Position numbers and translations under genes: made by a program. Shown here piece by piece: positions 45,023 to 58,400 of a stretch of DNA of 64,000 bases. The DNA is from Paraoerskovia marina DSM 21750 (GTDB taxonomy: Bacteria > Actinomycetota > Actinomycetes > Actinomycetales > Cellulomonadaceae): positions 126,939 to 190,938 of the forward strand of contig NZ_KL370783.1 of assembly GCF_000701465.1 (NCBI RefSeq). The letters run 5' to 3'. The notes beneath the pieces were generated by a model. It was not told the DNA's origin and ran no database searches. It saw only the letters and a list, made by a program, of their open reading frames with translations. Position 1 is the stretch's first letter. Every line of letters begins with the position of its first letter.

Positions 45023-45061
45023 ATGACGCATGCACTCCCCCGGCGGAGGTCCACCCGGTGA
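45023..45061 (+). CDS. Leaderless 12-codon upstream ORF coupled to the antiporter
   Basis: TAGTCT (45010-45015) lies 7 nt before ATG 45023, so translation would start at the mRNA 5' end. The peptide is MTHALPRRRSTR. Its TGA overlaps the antiporter GTG as GTGA, and the antiporter ribosome-binding site GGCGGAGG lies inside the small ORF. This is the arrangement expected of a translational-coupling leader. Four of the twelve residues are Arg. Confidence 0.5.
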   Translation: MTHALPRRRSTR

Positions 45062-46395
45062 GCCTCACCACCGGACTCGCGATCGTCGTCGCGCTCGGGG
45101 TCTTCGGGCAGGTGATCGCCCGCCGCATCAACGTTCCCTCGATCCTCGTGCTCCTGGGACTGGGGCTCGTGATCGGCCCGCTGTCCGGGGTGCTCGACCC
45201 CGACGAGGTCTTCGGCACCTCGCTCTTTCCCGTCGTGTCGCTCGGCGTCGGGCTCCTGCTCTTCGAGGAGTCGCTCAAGCTCGACGCCCGACGTCTGCGC
45301 GGGGGTGCCCGCAGGCCGGTCGTCGGCCTCGTCACGGTCGGTGCGCTGATCACCGGTGTGGGGGCGAGCCTCGCGGCGTACTGGGTCCTCGACGTCACGG
45401 CGGGCGAGGCCGCGGTGATCGGGTCGATCGTCATCGTCTCCGGGCCGACCGTCGTCGGTCCCCTGCTGTCCATCATCCGGCCGCGCGAGCCGGTCGGGTC
45501 TGTCCTCGCCTTCGAGGGGATCTTCATCGATCCCATCGGGGCGACGATCGCGCTGACCGTGGCGAACGTCGTCCTGTACGAGGAGGCGCCGCGGTTGTTC
45601 ACCACAGCGTTCACGGGCCTGTGGACAGGACTGCTCGCCGCAGTCGTCTACGTCGTCGTGGTGCGGTGGGGCAGGGTCCCGCCGGGCACCGAGGTGATCC
45701 TGGCCGTCGCGTTCGCGTTCGTCACGTTCGCGGGCGCCGAGGAGGTCCAGTCGGAGTCGGGGCTCTGGGCGATGACCACGCTGGGCGTCGTGCTCGCCAA
45801 CCAGCGCCTGGTCCCGATCGAGCCGCTGCACGAGTTCGGCGGGCACCTGGGCATGCTGCTCGTCGGCTCGCTCTTCATCCTGCTCTCGGCGCGGATCGAC
45901 GTCGGGGAGCTGATCACGTACGGCGGAGCCACCGTCCTGATCGTCGTCCTGCTCGTGCTCGTCGTGCGGCCCGTGGCGACCGCCGTCGCGACGGCGGGGA
46001 CGAGCCTCGACCGCCGCGAGCGCGGGCTCGTCGCCTGGATGGCTCCCCGGGGGATCGTCGCGGCATCGACCGCATCGGTCTTCGCCCTCGAGTTCGAGGA
46101 GGCGGGCCGGCCGTTCCCCGAGCTCGTCCCGGTCGTCTTCGGCATCATCGTCCTCACGGCCCTGGTCTACGGGCTCAGCGGTCCGGCTGTGGCGAAGGCT
46201 CTCGGTCTGCGCTCCGGGGACCCGGAGCCGCTCGACGACGACGGCGTCCCCGTGTCGGTCCCCGGCGAGTCGACCGCACGCCTGACGATCGCCACGGCAC
46301 GCGTGGTCCGCGAGGGCGGGGTCGAGCACACGATCCGCCGTCTCCACCGCCCGCTCCCCGGCCCGCCGGACGACGACGCGGGCCCCACCGCCTGA
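45058..46395 (+). CDS. CPA1-type cation/proton antiporter
   Basis: 445 aa from GTG 45058, behind GGAGG and overlapping a 12-codon leader ORF. About 12 hydrophobic segments; NVPSILVLLGLGLVIGP, LFEESLKLDARRLR and FEGIFIDPIGATIALTVANV match the Na+/H+ exchanger fold, with Asp in FIDP at the transport-site helix. A hydrophilic C-terminal tail of about 60 residues follows (from GLRSGDPEPLDDDG). It exchanges Na+ or K+ for H+ for pH and salt homeostasis. It sits between two giant surface protein genes but is on the opposite strand. Confidence 0.88.
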   Translation: MSLTTGLAIVVALGVFGQVIARRINVPSILVLLGLGLVIGPLSGVLDPDEVFGTSLFPVVSLGVGLLLFEESLKLDARRLRGGARRPVVGLVTVGALITGVGASLAAYWVLDVTAGEAAVIGSIVIVSGPTVVGPLLSIIRPREPVGSVLAFEGIFIDPIGATIALTVANVVLYEEAPRLFTTAFTGLWTGLLAAVVYVVVVRWGRVPPGTEVILAVAFAFVTFAGAEEVQSESGLWAMTTLGVVLANQRLVPIEPLHEFGGHLGMLLVGSLFILLSARIDVGELITYGGATVLIVVLLVLVVRPVATAVATAGTSLDRRERGLVAWMAPRGIVAASTASVFALEFEEAGRPFPELVPVVFGIIVLTALVYGLSGPAVAKALGLRSGDPEPLDDDGVPVSVPGESTARLTIATARVVREGGVEHTIRRLHRPLPGPPDDDAGPTA

Positions 46396-46407
46396 GCGGC
46401 AGGGCCC
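46380..46407. terminator. Hairpin overlapping the antiporter stop
   Basis: GGGCCC (46380-46385) pairs with GGGCCC (46402-46407), with an inner CCGC-CTGA-GCGG stem; the loop contains the stop codon TGA. It also lies 25 bp beyond the giant gene end on the other strand. A nearly identical 28-bp sequence occurs at 60169-60196. Confidence 0.6.
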
Positions 46408-46431
46408 CCACGTGTCGCGGAACCGAGGTCG

Positions 46432-49400
46432 CTAGAGCGACCCGACGCCTCCGCCGTCGTCGTGCCCGTCGTGGCGCCGACGGAGACGCCCGCTGCCCAG
46501 GAGCGCCGCACCGCCGATCAGCAGCAGGAGCACCAGGCCGACCATGGCCGCGACCTGGGCACCCGTGACCGGGAGCGCCGGGTTCGTCGGCGAGGTCGGA
46601 GGCGCCGTCGGAACGCTCGGCGTGATCGTGAACTCGACGTCGTCGCACGCGCGCCCGTCCTCGTCCACGCCGTCGGTGCACTCGGCGGGCGGGGTGATCT
46701 CGCCACAGCCGGCCCCTGCCGTGCAGTCCGGGCCGGGCACCGCGAAGGCCACGTTGCGCACCTCCAGGTCACCCTCCCCGGTCAGCGTGACCGAGTAGGT
46801 GATCTCGACCGAGTCGCCCGCCGCGAGCGGACCCGACCAGATCAGCTGCGGCGCGTCGAACACGAGGTCGCCGCCCTCCGGGCTGACCGTCGCGTCGTCG
46901 TTGTACGTCGCGTCGTCGAGCACCTCGGTCATGTCGTCGACGACGGTCGCGGGCGCACCCGCGGTGAAGTCGACGGAGCCGACGTTGGTCGCCACCACCG
47001 TGTAGGTGACGACGTCACCTACCACGGCGTCCTCGTACTCGGCCGCCGCCTTCTCGATCTCCAGCGCGCCGGACGCGACGGGGACCGTGGTGGTGCAGTC
47101 CTCGACGGACACGGCCCGGATCAGGCCGCTCGCGCTCATGCCGAACCCGGACATGTCGACCGGGCAGTTGGACTCGGGCGGCCCGAGCACCGCGTTGACG
47201 AGCGACGCGTCGCCCGCGGGTGGCTCGTCGACGGTCACCGAGTAGGTCAGCGTCACCGTCTCGCCCGGTGCGAGCGGTCCGGCCCAGACGAGCTCGGGGT
47301 CGGCGAACGTGATCTCTCCGCCCTCCGGGCTGACCGTCGCGTCGTCGTTGTACGTCGCGACGTCCAGCACACCCGTCATCGTGTCCGTGAGGACCGCGGG
47401 GTCGTCCTCGGTGTAGCCGTACGTCCCCGTGTTGGTCATCTCGACCGTGTACGTGACGGTGCCGCCCGGGCCGACCTCGGCCGCGGCGTCGGACGTCTTG
47501 ACGATCTCGAGCTGCTTGACCGGGGTGCTCGTCGAGCAGTCGAGGTCGTCGGAGCCCTCCTCGCAGGCGGAGCCTGGTGCGACCACCGCGTTCTCGAGGA
47601 CCCCGTCCCCTCCCGGCGGGTCGTCGACGGTCACCGAGTACGTGATCTCGACGCTCTCGCCCACCGCGAGCGGGCCGGACCACTCGAGGAACGGCTCGAC
47701 GACGGTCACCGAGCCCTGGTCCGGTGTGACCGCGGCGTCGTCGTTGTACGTCGCGTCGTCCAGGACGCCCGAGAGATCGTCCTGCACGATCGCGGGGAAG
47801 TCCTCGTCGTAGTCGGAGCCACCCGTGTTCTCGACGTTCACCGTGTAGGTCACCGTCTCGCCCGGGACGACCGCCGCGTCCGCGTCGGAGGTCTTGGACA
47901 CCGTGAGGCCGTGCTGCGGGACGATCTCGCGGCAGTCCGGGTCGGAGGGGAACGCGCCGGGGTCGCAGTTGGACTCGGGCGGCCCGACGACGACGTTGCG
48001 CAGCACCTGGTCGCCGTCGGCAGCCTCGTCGACCGTCACCGAGTACGTGATCTCGACGCTCTCGCCCACCGCGAGCGGGCCGGTCCACGTCAGCACCGGC
48101 TCGTCGTAGGCGACCGCGCCCTGGTCGGGCGACACCGTCGCGTCGTCGCCGTACGTCGCGTCGTCCAGCACGTCGGACATGTCGTCCGTGACGACGACGG
48201 GGCTGGCGTCCGTGTAGTCGGCCTCACCGGTGTTCGTCACCGTCACCGTGTAGGTCACGACCTGCCCGCCCTCGATCTGGTCGGCGCCGCCGTCGGAGGT
48301 CTTGACGATCTCGAGGGACCGCAGCGGTACGGTCACGGTGCAGTCCGGGCTCTCCGCACCGTCGGGGCAGCTCGACTCGGGCGGCCCGACGACCGTGTTG
48401 TCCAGCACTCCGTCACCGGTCGAGGAGTCGTCGACCGTCACCGAGTAGGTGATGTCGACGCTCTCGCCCACCGCGAGCGGGCCGGTCCACGTCAGCACCG
48501 GCGCGTCGTAGGCGACGGCCCCCTGGTCGGGCGACACCGTCGCGTCGGCGCCGTACGTCGCGTCGTCCAGGACGCCCGCGAGGTCGTCGGCGACGACCAC
48601 GGGGTTCGCGTCGGTGTAGTCCGCCTCGCCCGTGTTGGTCACCGTCACCGTGTACGTGACGACGTCGCCCGCTGCGGCCGACCCGTCGGCGTCGGAGGTC
48701 TTGACGAGACCCAGAGACGCGACCGGGGTCGACGTCGTGGCACACGCGCCGCCGGTCTCGGGGTCGACGCCGTCGACGCACTCCTGCGGAGGCGTGACCG
48801 GCGGAAGCCCCTCGCACCCGTCCGGGTCCGTGCACGGGACCTCGGGCGGCACGAAGGCCAGGTTCTCCAGGGTTCCGTCGGCGGACTCGCGGTCGTCGAC
48901 GGTCACCGTGTAGACGATCTGGACGCTCTCCCCGGCGTCCAGCGGCCCGACCCAGACGACGTACGGCTCCACGAAGGTGAGCTCGCCCTGGTCCGGGGTG
49001 ACCCCGGGGTCGCCCGTGAGCGTCGCGTCGTCGAGGACGTCCGCGAGCGAGTCGACGGCCACGGCCGGGTCGTCGGCCGTGAAGTCGTACCCGCCGTCGT
49101 TGGTCAGCGTGACGGTGTAGGTGACGTCGTCGCCGACGGTGACCGCGCCGTCGGGCTCGACGGACTTGGTCAGGTCGAGGGACCGCACCGGCGTGCTCAC
49201 CGTGCAGGCGGGGTCGTCCGAGCCCTCGAGGCAGTTGGAGTCCGGGCCCGTGACCCGGTTGTCCAGCGACCCGTCCCCGGAGACCGGGTCGTTCACGGTC
49301 ACCGAGTAGGTCAGCGTGATCGTCTCCCCGACCGCGAGCGGGCCGACCCAGACGAGCTCCGGGTCCACGAACGAGACCGAACCCTGGTCGGGCCTGACCG

Positions 49401-52400
49401 CCGCGTCCTGGTTGTACGTCGCGTCGTCGAGCACGAAGGTCAGGTCATCGACGAGCTGCGCCGGGAACTCGTCCGTGTAGTCCACGGCCCCGGTGTTCTC
49501 CACCGTCACCTCGTACTCGACGACGTCGCCCGGGGCGACGCTCCCACCGGCGTCTGACGTCTTGGCCACCGTGAGCGCCGGCTGCCGGACGATCTCCGTG
49601 CACGCCGGGTCCTCGGGGACCACGCCCGGGTCGCAGTTCGACTCCGGCGGGCCGACCACCGTGTTCCGCAGCACCTGGTCGCCCTCGCCGACGTCGTCGA
49701 CCGTCACCGAGTAGGTGATGACGACGCTCTCGCCGACCGCGAGCGGGCCGGTCCACGTCAGGACGGGGTCCGCGTACGCGAGCAGCCCCGTGTCCGGGTC
49801 GACCTCGGCGTCGAGGTTGTAGGTCGCGTCGTCGAGCACGTCCGACAGGTCGTCGGTCACGACGACGGGCTCGGCGGCCGTGTAGTCGGCCTGGCCCGTG
49901 TTCGTGATCTCGACCGAGTACGTGACCGTCTCCCCCGGGGTCAGCGGTTCGTCGGCGCCGTCGGAGGACTTGACGACGTCGAGCTCACGGACGGGGACCG
50001 TCACGGAGCAGTCCGGGTCGGCCGAGCCCTGCTCGCAGCCCGACTCCGGCGGTCCCACGACGGCGTTCTCCAGCAGCCCGTCGGCGTCCTCGCCCGGCGG
50101 GTCGTCGACCGTCACGGAGTACGTCAGGTCGACGGAGTCCCCCGCGGCGAGCGGACCGGTCCAGGTGAGCGTCGGCTCGGTGTAGTCGAACGCCCCGGTG
50201 CCGGGGTCGGCCACCGCGTCGGCGCCGTACGTCGCGTCGTCCAGCACGCCCGAGAGATCGTCCGAGACCACGACCGGGCTGTCGTCGGTGTAGTCGACCT
50301 GCCCGATGTTCGACACCGTCACGGTGTAGGTCACCGTGTCTCCGGCGACGACCGCGCCCGCGGCGTCCGAGGTCTTCACGACGTCGAGCGCCGCGACCGG
50401 CACGCTCGTGGTGCAGTCCGGGTCCGTGCTGCCGGCGGGGCAGCCGCTGCCCTCCGGGCCGACGACGGTGTTGTCGAGCCGCCCGTCCCCGTCGGCCGAC
50501 GGCGGGTCCGCCACGGTCACCGAGTACGTGATCGTCACCGTCTCACCGACCGCGAGCGCCCCGGTCCACGCCAGGTCCGGGCGCGAGTACGTCGGCGCGG
50601 GCGGGGTCCGCATGACGATGCTCGACGTCGCGGCGGCGTTGTCGTCGTACGTCGCGTCGTCGAGGACGCGCGAGAGGTCGTCGACCGCGGTGGCGGGGTC
50701 GAGCACCGTGTACGGCGCGGTCCCCGTGTTCTCGATCGTCACGGTGTACCCGACCGTGTCACCGGGGAACACCTGCGGCCCGGCGTCGGTGCTCTTGACG
50801 ACCTCGGAGCGTCGGACGGTGTCCGTCACGGTGCAGCCGGGGTCGTCGGTGCCTTCGGCGCAGGTCGACTCCGGCGGGCCGACGACGGCGTTGGTGAGCG
50901 ACGCGTCCCCCTCGACGGGGTCCGTGAGCGTCACCGAGTAGGTCAGGTCCACCGACTCTCCGGCGGCGAGCCCGCCGGTCCACGTGAGCGTGGGCTCGAC
51001 GTAGTCGAAGGTCCCCGTGTCCGGGTCCGCGGCGGCGTCGTCGTCGTACGTCGCGTCGTCGAGCACGCCGGTCAGGTCGTCCGAGACGGACAGCTCGCCG
51101 TCCGCGTAGTCGACCTGGCCCGTGTTGGTCAGGGTGACGGTGTACTCGACGGTGTCGCCGGCGACCACGGAGCCGACCGCGTCGGAGGTCTTGGCGATCT
51201 CGAGCGACCGGACCGGCACCGACGTCGTGCACTCGGGGTCCGTGCTTTCCGCCGTGCAGTTGGAGTCCGGCACGAGCACCACGTTGGTCAGCTGCCCGTC
51301 CGCACCGTCCTGCGGCGGCGCGTCCACCGTCACCGAGTACGTGATGACGACGCTCTCGCCCACGGCGAGCGGGCCGGACCACTCGAGGAACGGCTCGTCG
51401 ACCACGATCTCGCCGGTCTCCGGGCCGGTCGCCGCGTCGTCGTTGTACGACGCGTCGTCCAGCACGCCCGACAGGTCGTCGGTCACGACCAGCGGGACGC
51501 CGTCGGTGTAGTCGACCTGCCCCGTGTTCGTCACCGTCACCGTGTACTCGACGACGTCCCCGGGCACCACCTCGTCACCGGCGTCCGAGGTCTTCGCGAC
51601 CTCGGTGGCCGGCGTCAACGCGCTCGTCGAACAGTCCGGGTCGGCCGGGATCTGGTCGACGTCGCAGTTCGACTCCGGGGGTCCGACCACCGCGTTGGCG
51701 AGGATGCTGTCGCCCGTCACCAGGTTGTCGACCGTGATCGAGTACGTCAGCGTCACCGAGCTCCCCGCGGCCAGCGGGCCCGACCAGGTCAGCACGGGCT
51801 CCTCGTAGTCGAACGAGCCGGAGACCGGGTCGGCGCTCGCGTCGTCGTTGTACTCCGCGTCGTCGAGCACCTCGGTGAGGTCGTCCGAGACGACGAGCTC
51901 GTCGGCCGCGTAGTCCACCTGGCCGATGTTCTCGATCGTCACGGTGTACTCGACGACGTCTCCGGGCATGACGTCCTCGGCGTCGGACGTCTTGACGACC
52001 GAGACCTGCTGGACCGGTGAGCTCGTGGTGCAGTCCGGGTCCGTCGAGCCCTCCGGGCAGTTCGAGTCGGGGCCGGTCACGACGTTCTCGACCACGCCGT
52101 CCCCGGTGGACGGGTCGTCGACGGTGACCGAGTAGGTGAGCTCGACCTGCGCGCCCGCCGCCAGCGGGCCCGTCCACGTGAGCGTGGGTGCCGCGTAGTC
52201 GAAGGCCCCGCTGTCCGGGTTCGCCGTGGCGTCGCCGTTGTAGACCGCGTCGTCGACGACGTCGGCGAGGTCGTCGACGACCACGGCCGGGTCGGCGTCC
52301 GTGTAGTCGAAGCCACCCGTGTTGGTCACGGTCACCGTGTAGGTGACCGTGCCACCCGCGAGGACGACGTCCCCCGCATCGGACGTCTTGACGACGGCGA

Positions 52401-55400
52401 GGCTGCGCACCGGGGTCGTGGTGGTGCAGTCAGGGTCGCTCGTCCCGGTGACGCAGGACGAGTCCGTACCCGTCACCGCGTTCTCGAGCACGCCGTCGGC
52501 GTCCTCCCCGGGCGGGTCGTCGACCGTCATGGAGTACGTGATGGTGACGGTCTCGCCGGCGGAGACAGGGCCGGTCCACGACAGGGTCTCGCCCACGGGG
52601 TCAAAGACGGGCGTCGGCGGCGTCGAGACGTCCGACGTCGCGGCGGCGTCCGCGTTCCAGCTCGCGTCGTCCAGGACGCCGGAGAGGTCGTCGACGACGA
52701 CAGCCGGGTCGGCCGCGGTGTAGTCCGCCTGCCCCGAGTTGGTCACGACGAGGGTGTACTCGACGGTCTCGCCCAGCGCGACGGATCCGGTCGGCTCCGC
52801 GGTCTTGACGACCTCGAGCAGCCGGACCGGCGTCGTGACGGTGCAGTCCGGGTCGGCCGGGTCCTGGTCCGCGTCACAGCTCGACTCGGGCGGGCCGACC
52901 ACGGTGTTGCCGAGGATCCCGTCCGCGTCGTCGCCCGGCGGGTCGTCGACCGTGACGACGTACGTGACCGTCACCGTCTCGCCCGGGTCGAGCGGGCCCG
53001 TCCACGTCAGCACCGGTGCGGAGTAGATCGGCTGCGGCGGGACGTTGGCCACGACGTCGGAGGTCGCGACCGGCGTGCCGGTGAGCCGGCCGTCGTCGAG
53101 CAGGTCCGAGAGGTCGTCGGAGAGCGTGACCGGAGAGATCGCGGTGTAGGGCACGGTCCCGGTGTTGGTGACCGCGACGGAGTAGGTGACCGCGTCACCG
53201 GGCGCCACGGAAGTGCCGGCGTCCGACGTCTTCACGATGTCGAGCGACCTCACGGGCACGGTCACCGTGCAGTCCGGGTCCTCGGAGTCCTCGCCACAGT
53301 TGGAGCCCTCGACGAGCACCGCGTTGACGAGCACGCCGTCCGCGGCGTCACCGGGCGGGTCGTCGACCGTCACGGAGTAGGTCAGGGTGACGGACTCCCC
53401 GGCCGCGAGCGGGCCGGTCCAGACGAGCGAGGGGTCGGTGAACGTGAACGTCCCGAGCTCAGGGTTGGCGGCCGCGTCGTCGTCGTACGTCGCGTCGTCC
53501 AGCACCCCGGAGAGGTCGTCCTCGACGACGGCCGGGATCTCGGCCGTGTAGTCCACCTCGCCGGCGTTGAGGACCGTCACGGTGAACTCGACGGTGTCCC
53601 CCGGCACCACCTCGCCAACCGCGTCCGAGGTCTTGACGACCTCGAGCTCGGGCTGCGGGATCCGCTCGGAGCAGGCCGGGTCCTCAGGGCTCTGGCCGGG
53701 GTCGCAGTTGGACTCCGGCGGACCGACGACCGCGTTGTCGAGGACACCGTCCGCGTCGTCGGGCAGCGGGTCCATGACCTGGACGGTGTACGTGATCGTC
53801 ACCGTCTCGCCGACGGCGAGCGGGCCCTCCCAGGTCAGGACGTCGTCGACGACGGTGGGCGCCGGCGGCGTGATCCCGGAGACGTCGGACGTCGCCGTCG
53901 GCGCGCCGACCAGGTCCGTCTCGGCGAGGACGTCCGAGAGGTCGTCGGTGAGGACGACGAGGTCGGGGTCGACGTAGTCCACCGCCCCGGTGTTGGACAC
54001 CTCAACGGTGTACGTCACCTGGTCGCCCGGCCGGAGCACGTCCGGGACAGACGCCGTCTTCACGACGTCCAAGGAGCGCACCGGGGTGGAGGTTCCGCAG
54101 TCCGGGTCCTCGGAGTCCTCGGCACAGGTCGACTCCGGCGGGCCGACGACCACGTTGACGAGCTCGCCGTCGGCGTCGGCGCCCGGCGGGTCGTCGAGCG
54201 TGACGCTGTAGGTCAGCGTCACGGTGTCGCCCGCGGCCAGCGGGCCCGTCCAGGTCAGGGTCGTGCCCGCGAGGTCGAACGTCCCGCTCTCGGGGTCGGC
54301 CGCCGCGTCGTCGTTGTACTCCGCGTCGTCGAGCACCCCGGCCAGGTCGTCAGAGACGACGACGGGCTCGCCGTCGGTGTAGTCGACCGCGCCGGTGTTG
54401 GTGATCTCGACCGAGTAGGTCACCGTGTCGCCGGCGAGCACCGAGCCGGAGGCGCTGGAGTCCTTGACGATCTCGAGCGAGCGGACCGGAACCTCGGTCA
54501 CGCACGCCGGGTCGACCGGGTCGTCGTCGGGAGCGCAGCTCGACTCCGGCGGGCCGACGACGGCGTTCTGCAGCAGCCCGTCGGAGCCGTCGCCCGGCGG
54601 GTCGTCGACGGTCACCGAGTACGTGAGCTCGACCGAGGCGCCGGCGGCCAGCGGGCCGGTCCACGTCAGCGTCGTGCCCGCGACGTCGAACGTCCCGCTG
54701 TCGGGGTCCGCCGCCGCGTCGTCGTTGTACTCCGCGTCGTCGAGCACCGCCGACAGGTCGTCGGAGACGACGACCGGGTTGACGCCCTCGACGTAGTCGA
54801 CGGCCCCGGTGTTGGTGACCGCCACGGTGTACTCGACCTCGTCGCCCGGAGCCACGGGTCCGGCGGCGTCCGAGGTCTTCACGACGTCGAGGCTCGCGAC
54901 CGGGACCTCGGTGTTGCACTCGACGTCAGGGTCGTCCACCTCGCAGTTCGACTCGTCCTGACCGATCACCGTGTTGTCGAGGATCCCGTCGGCACCCGGT
55001 CCGAGCGGGTCGTCCACGGTGACCGAGTAGGTGATCGTCACGGTCTCGCCGAGCGCGAGCGGACCCTCCCAGTCGATCGTGGGGTCCTGGTACGTCGGCT
55101 CGGGCGGGGTGCTGACGACCACGTCGGAGGTCGCCGCCGCGTCGTCGTTGTACTCCGCGTCGTCGAGGATCTCGGTCAGGTCGTCGAAGAGCATCGCCGG
55201 GTCGAGCAGCGTGTACGCGTACCCGCCGGTGTTCGTGATCGTGATCGTGTAGGCGACGTCGTCCCCCGGGGTCACGCCCGCGGACGGGTCGACGGTCTTC
55301 TCGATGTAGAGAACCTTCACCGGCGTCGTGGTGGCGCACTCCGCGCCCTCCTCACCCTCGGCACAGTTGGACTCCGCGGGGCCGGTGACGACGTTGTCCA

Positions 55401-58400
55401 GCACACCGTCGCCCGCGGGCGGGTTGTCCACCACGAACGAGTACGTCAGGGTGACCGTCTCCCCGACGCCGACGGGACCGGTCCAGGCCGGTCCCGTGAA
55501 CGTGCCGCCCGCACCACCGTCCGAGGCGTCGTCACGGTACGTCGCGTCGTCCTCGACGTCCGTGAAGTCGTCGGTGACCGTCAGCAGACCGGCGGTGTCG
55601 TCGTAGGGCACCTGGCCGGTGTTCACGATCGTGATCGTGTACGCGACGACGTCGCCCGGCTCCACCGGGCCGTCGGGCGTGACGGCCTTGGAGATCTCGA
55701 CCATCTTCACCGGGGTGCTCGTCATGCACGCCGGGTCGGCGGGGTCTGCGCCCTCGGCACAGTTCGACTCCGGCGGACCGGACACGACGTTCGCCAGGAG
55801 GCCGTCGCCGTCCTCGGGCGGGTCCAGGACGGTCACGGTGTAGGTGATCGTGACGGTCTCGCCGACCGCGAGCGGACCCGCCCACGCGAGGGTCGCGGTG
55901 CCCTCGTCGAAGGTCGCCGCGGGCGGCGCGCTCCCGTCGACGTCGGAGTCCGTGGTCACCGTCCCGAACGACGCGTCGTCCAGGACGGCCGACAGGTCGT
56001 CGGAGACCTCGAGCAGCGAGTCCGGGTCCTCGTACGGGGCGTCCCCGGTGTTGGTCAGCGTGACGGCGTACTCGACCTCGTCACCGGGAACCACCGTCGA
56101 CGGCGCGGAAGTCTTGGCGATCTCGACGTCCCGGAACGGGATGGTCACCGTGCACTCGGGGTGGTCGCCCGTCGGCAGGCCGTCCGGGCCGGCCACGCAG
56201 TTGGACTCGGGCGGACCGAGCACGGAGTTGGTGAGCACGCCGTCACCCGTCGCAGGGTCGTTCACCGTCACGTCGTACCGCACGGTCACGGTTTCCCCGG
56301 CGGCGAGCGGGCCCGACCACGAGAGCACGTCTGTGTTCGGGTCGTAGTAGAGCAGGCCCTGACCTTCGGGGTCCGTCTCGAGAGAGGCCTCGTCGACGGT
56401 CGCGTCGTCGACGACGTCGGTCAGGTCGTCGGTGACGACCATCGGGTTGCCCGCCGGGTAGTCGAACGTGCCCGTGTTCTCGATCTCGATCTCGTACGTG
56501 ACGACGTCGCCCGGCTCCGCACCCTGCGGGTCCCCGACCGCGTTCTTGCTGATCGTGACCCCGGGCTGCAGGACGGGGACGACGTAGTCCTCGATCTCGC
56601 CACCGGTCCACTCTCCGGTCGGCTCCGGGTCCGTGTTCGTCCCCGCGAAGAGCCGGATCCGTCCGTACGTGTCTCCGAACGACGACGCACCGGGGAACGT
56701 GAGCTGGTACGTCTGCGAGCCGGTGTTGGCCGGAACAGCGATCGACTGCAGCTCGCCGTCGTCGAACGTGCCGCTGAAGTCGAGGTCGATCCAGGCCGCG
56801 AGCGTCGCGTCCTCGGCGCTGTCGTTCACCGCGACGACGTCGACGGTGGACGAGGAACCCTCCACCGCCTGGAACTGTGCCGAGGCGGAGTCCTCGTCGT
56901 CGACGGTCCCCGTGGTGTCGTCGCCGTCGGCAGCCGTGGTCGGCTGGCCGTCCTCCTCGACGTCGACCACGTCCCCGAGGCGCAGCGGCGCCTGCTGAGT
57001 AGTCTCGTCGAAGTCCAGGACGACGTGCCGCGCGCCGTCGGCGGCCAGCGTGGTGCCGTACGTGTCAGGCGCGTCGCCGAAGTCGTAGTCGGCGTCGATC
57101 AGCTCGATCTGCCAGTCCTCGACCTCGCCGTAGTCGTAGCCGAGCCCGCTCGTCATGCCCGCGGTGTACGAGGTACGCAGTCGCAACCAGGTCTCGCCGA
57201 GCACCGCGTCGGCCGGGACGGACCACGGCAGGTCGTAGACACCGGTCTGCGCGTCGATCCCGATCTCCACGCCCTCGTCGTCCTCGAACGTGCCGCTGGC
57301 GTCGAAGTCGATCCAGCCCGCGAGGAACGCGACCTCGCCACCCTCGTTGGTCACCGGGACGTTCAGCTCGATCGACCCGTCGTCGATCGAGAGCGCCAGG
57401 CCGGCCGGCAGCGCGTCGTCACCGTCGAGGTCCGTCGGCTGCCCGTCGGTCTCCGCGGTCACGGTGCTGCCCAGCATCAGTGCCGGGTCGTCGGCGTCGG
57501 GCACGATCCCGTGGAACGCGCCGCCGTCCTGGGCCAGGGTCTCGTAGGACTCGGGTGCGTCGCCCCAGTCGAGCGGCAGCGGGCCCGGGCATCGCGCGCC
57601 GTCGTTGCCCGACGACGCGGGGCCGTAGGCGAAGAACACCCAGGGCTCGCCGGTCCCGTCGGTGGCCGTCGTCGCCGGGTCGATCCGCCAGATGTGGCCC
57701 GTGCCGTTGTTCGCCGCGTAGATGAATCCGTCGGCGTCGGCGTAGATCGCCCCGAACTCCGTGTCGAGGTTCTGCCGCACCGAGTTGGTGCCGTCGGGGG
57801 CCTGCAGGCGGTTGCCGCCGGCGTCGAGGTTCGGCCGGCCGACCAGCGTCTCGCTGCCCGTCGCCGGGTCGAACTCCCAGAGGAAGGAGTTGAGCGTGCT
57901 CGAGTTGTTGCCCACGGAGTAGAACTTCTCGGTCACCGGGCTCCACGCCCAGTCCGCCCCCAGCGTGTTCGCGTTGTCGCCCGACCCGGTCGAGCCGCCG
58001 TTCACCACCTGAAGGTAGGTCGCGGACGCGGGGTCCATGTCGATCGCGGCCCACAGCGACCCGGTGTTGTCGAACTCCCGGATGTACCAGAGTCCGTCGC
58101 CGTCGAGGTCGCCGGTGTTGACGCCCTGGGGCTCCGCGAAGCCGTTCGCGTTGCCGTCGTCCCAGGGCCAGCCCAGGTTCACGACCTCCGAGAAGTCCGG
58201 GGAGACCGTGTAGATCTGCGGTCCGCCGTCCGCCGAGACCTGATAGCCCACGTACCAGCCGGTGGCCGGGTTGAAGCCGACGCCGTTCAACGCCGGCGGG
58301 ACCGTGCCCTCGTCCGTCTGGGCGCCGGTGACCAGGTTGATGGAGGTCACGCCGGTCTCGCTCGCGGGCGGGGTGAACTGCCAGAGCGTCGCCTCGAGCT

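Noticed and set aside
46690..56575. Regular DNA periodicity that could suggest a CRISPR array or satellite
   Set aside because: The period is about 410 bp, the units differ from each other, and they translate to DUF11 domains in one continuous frame.
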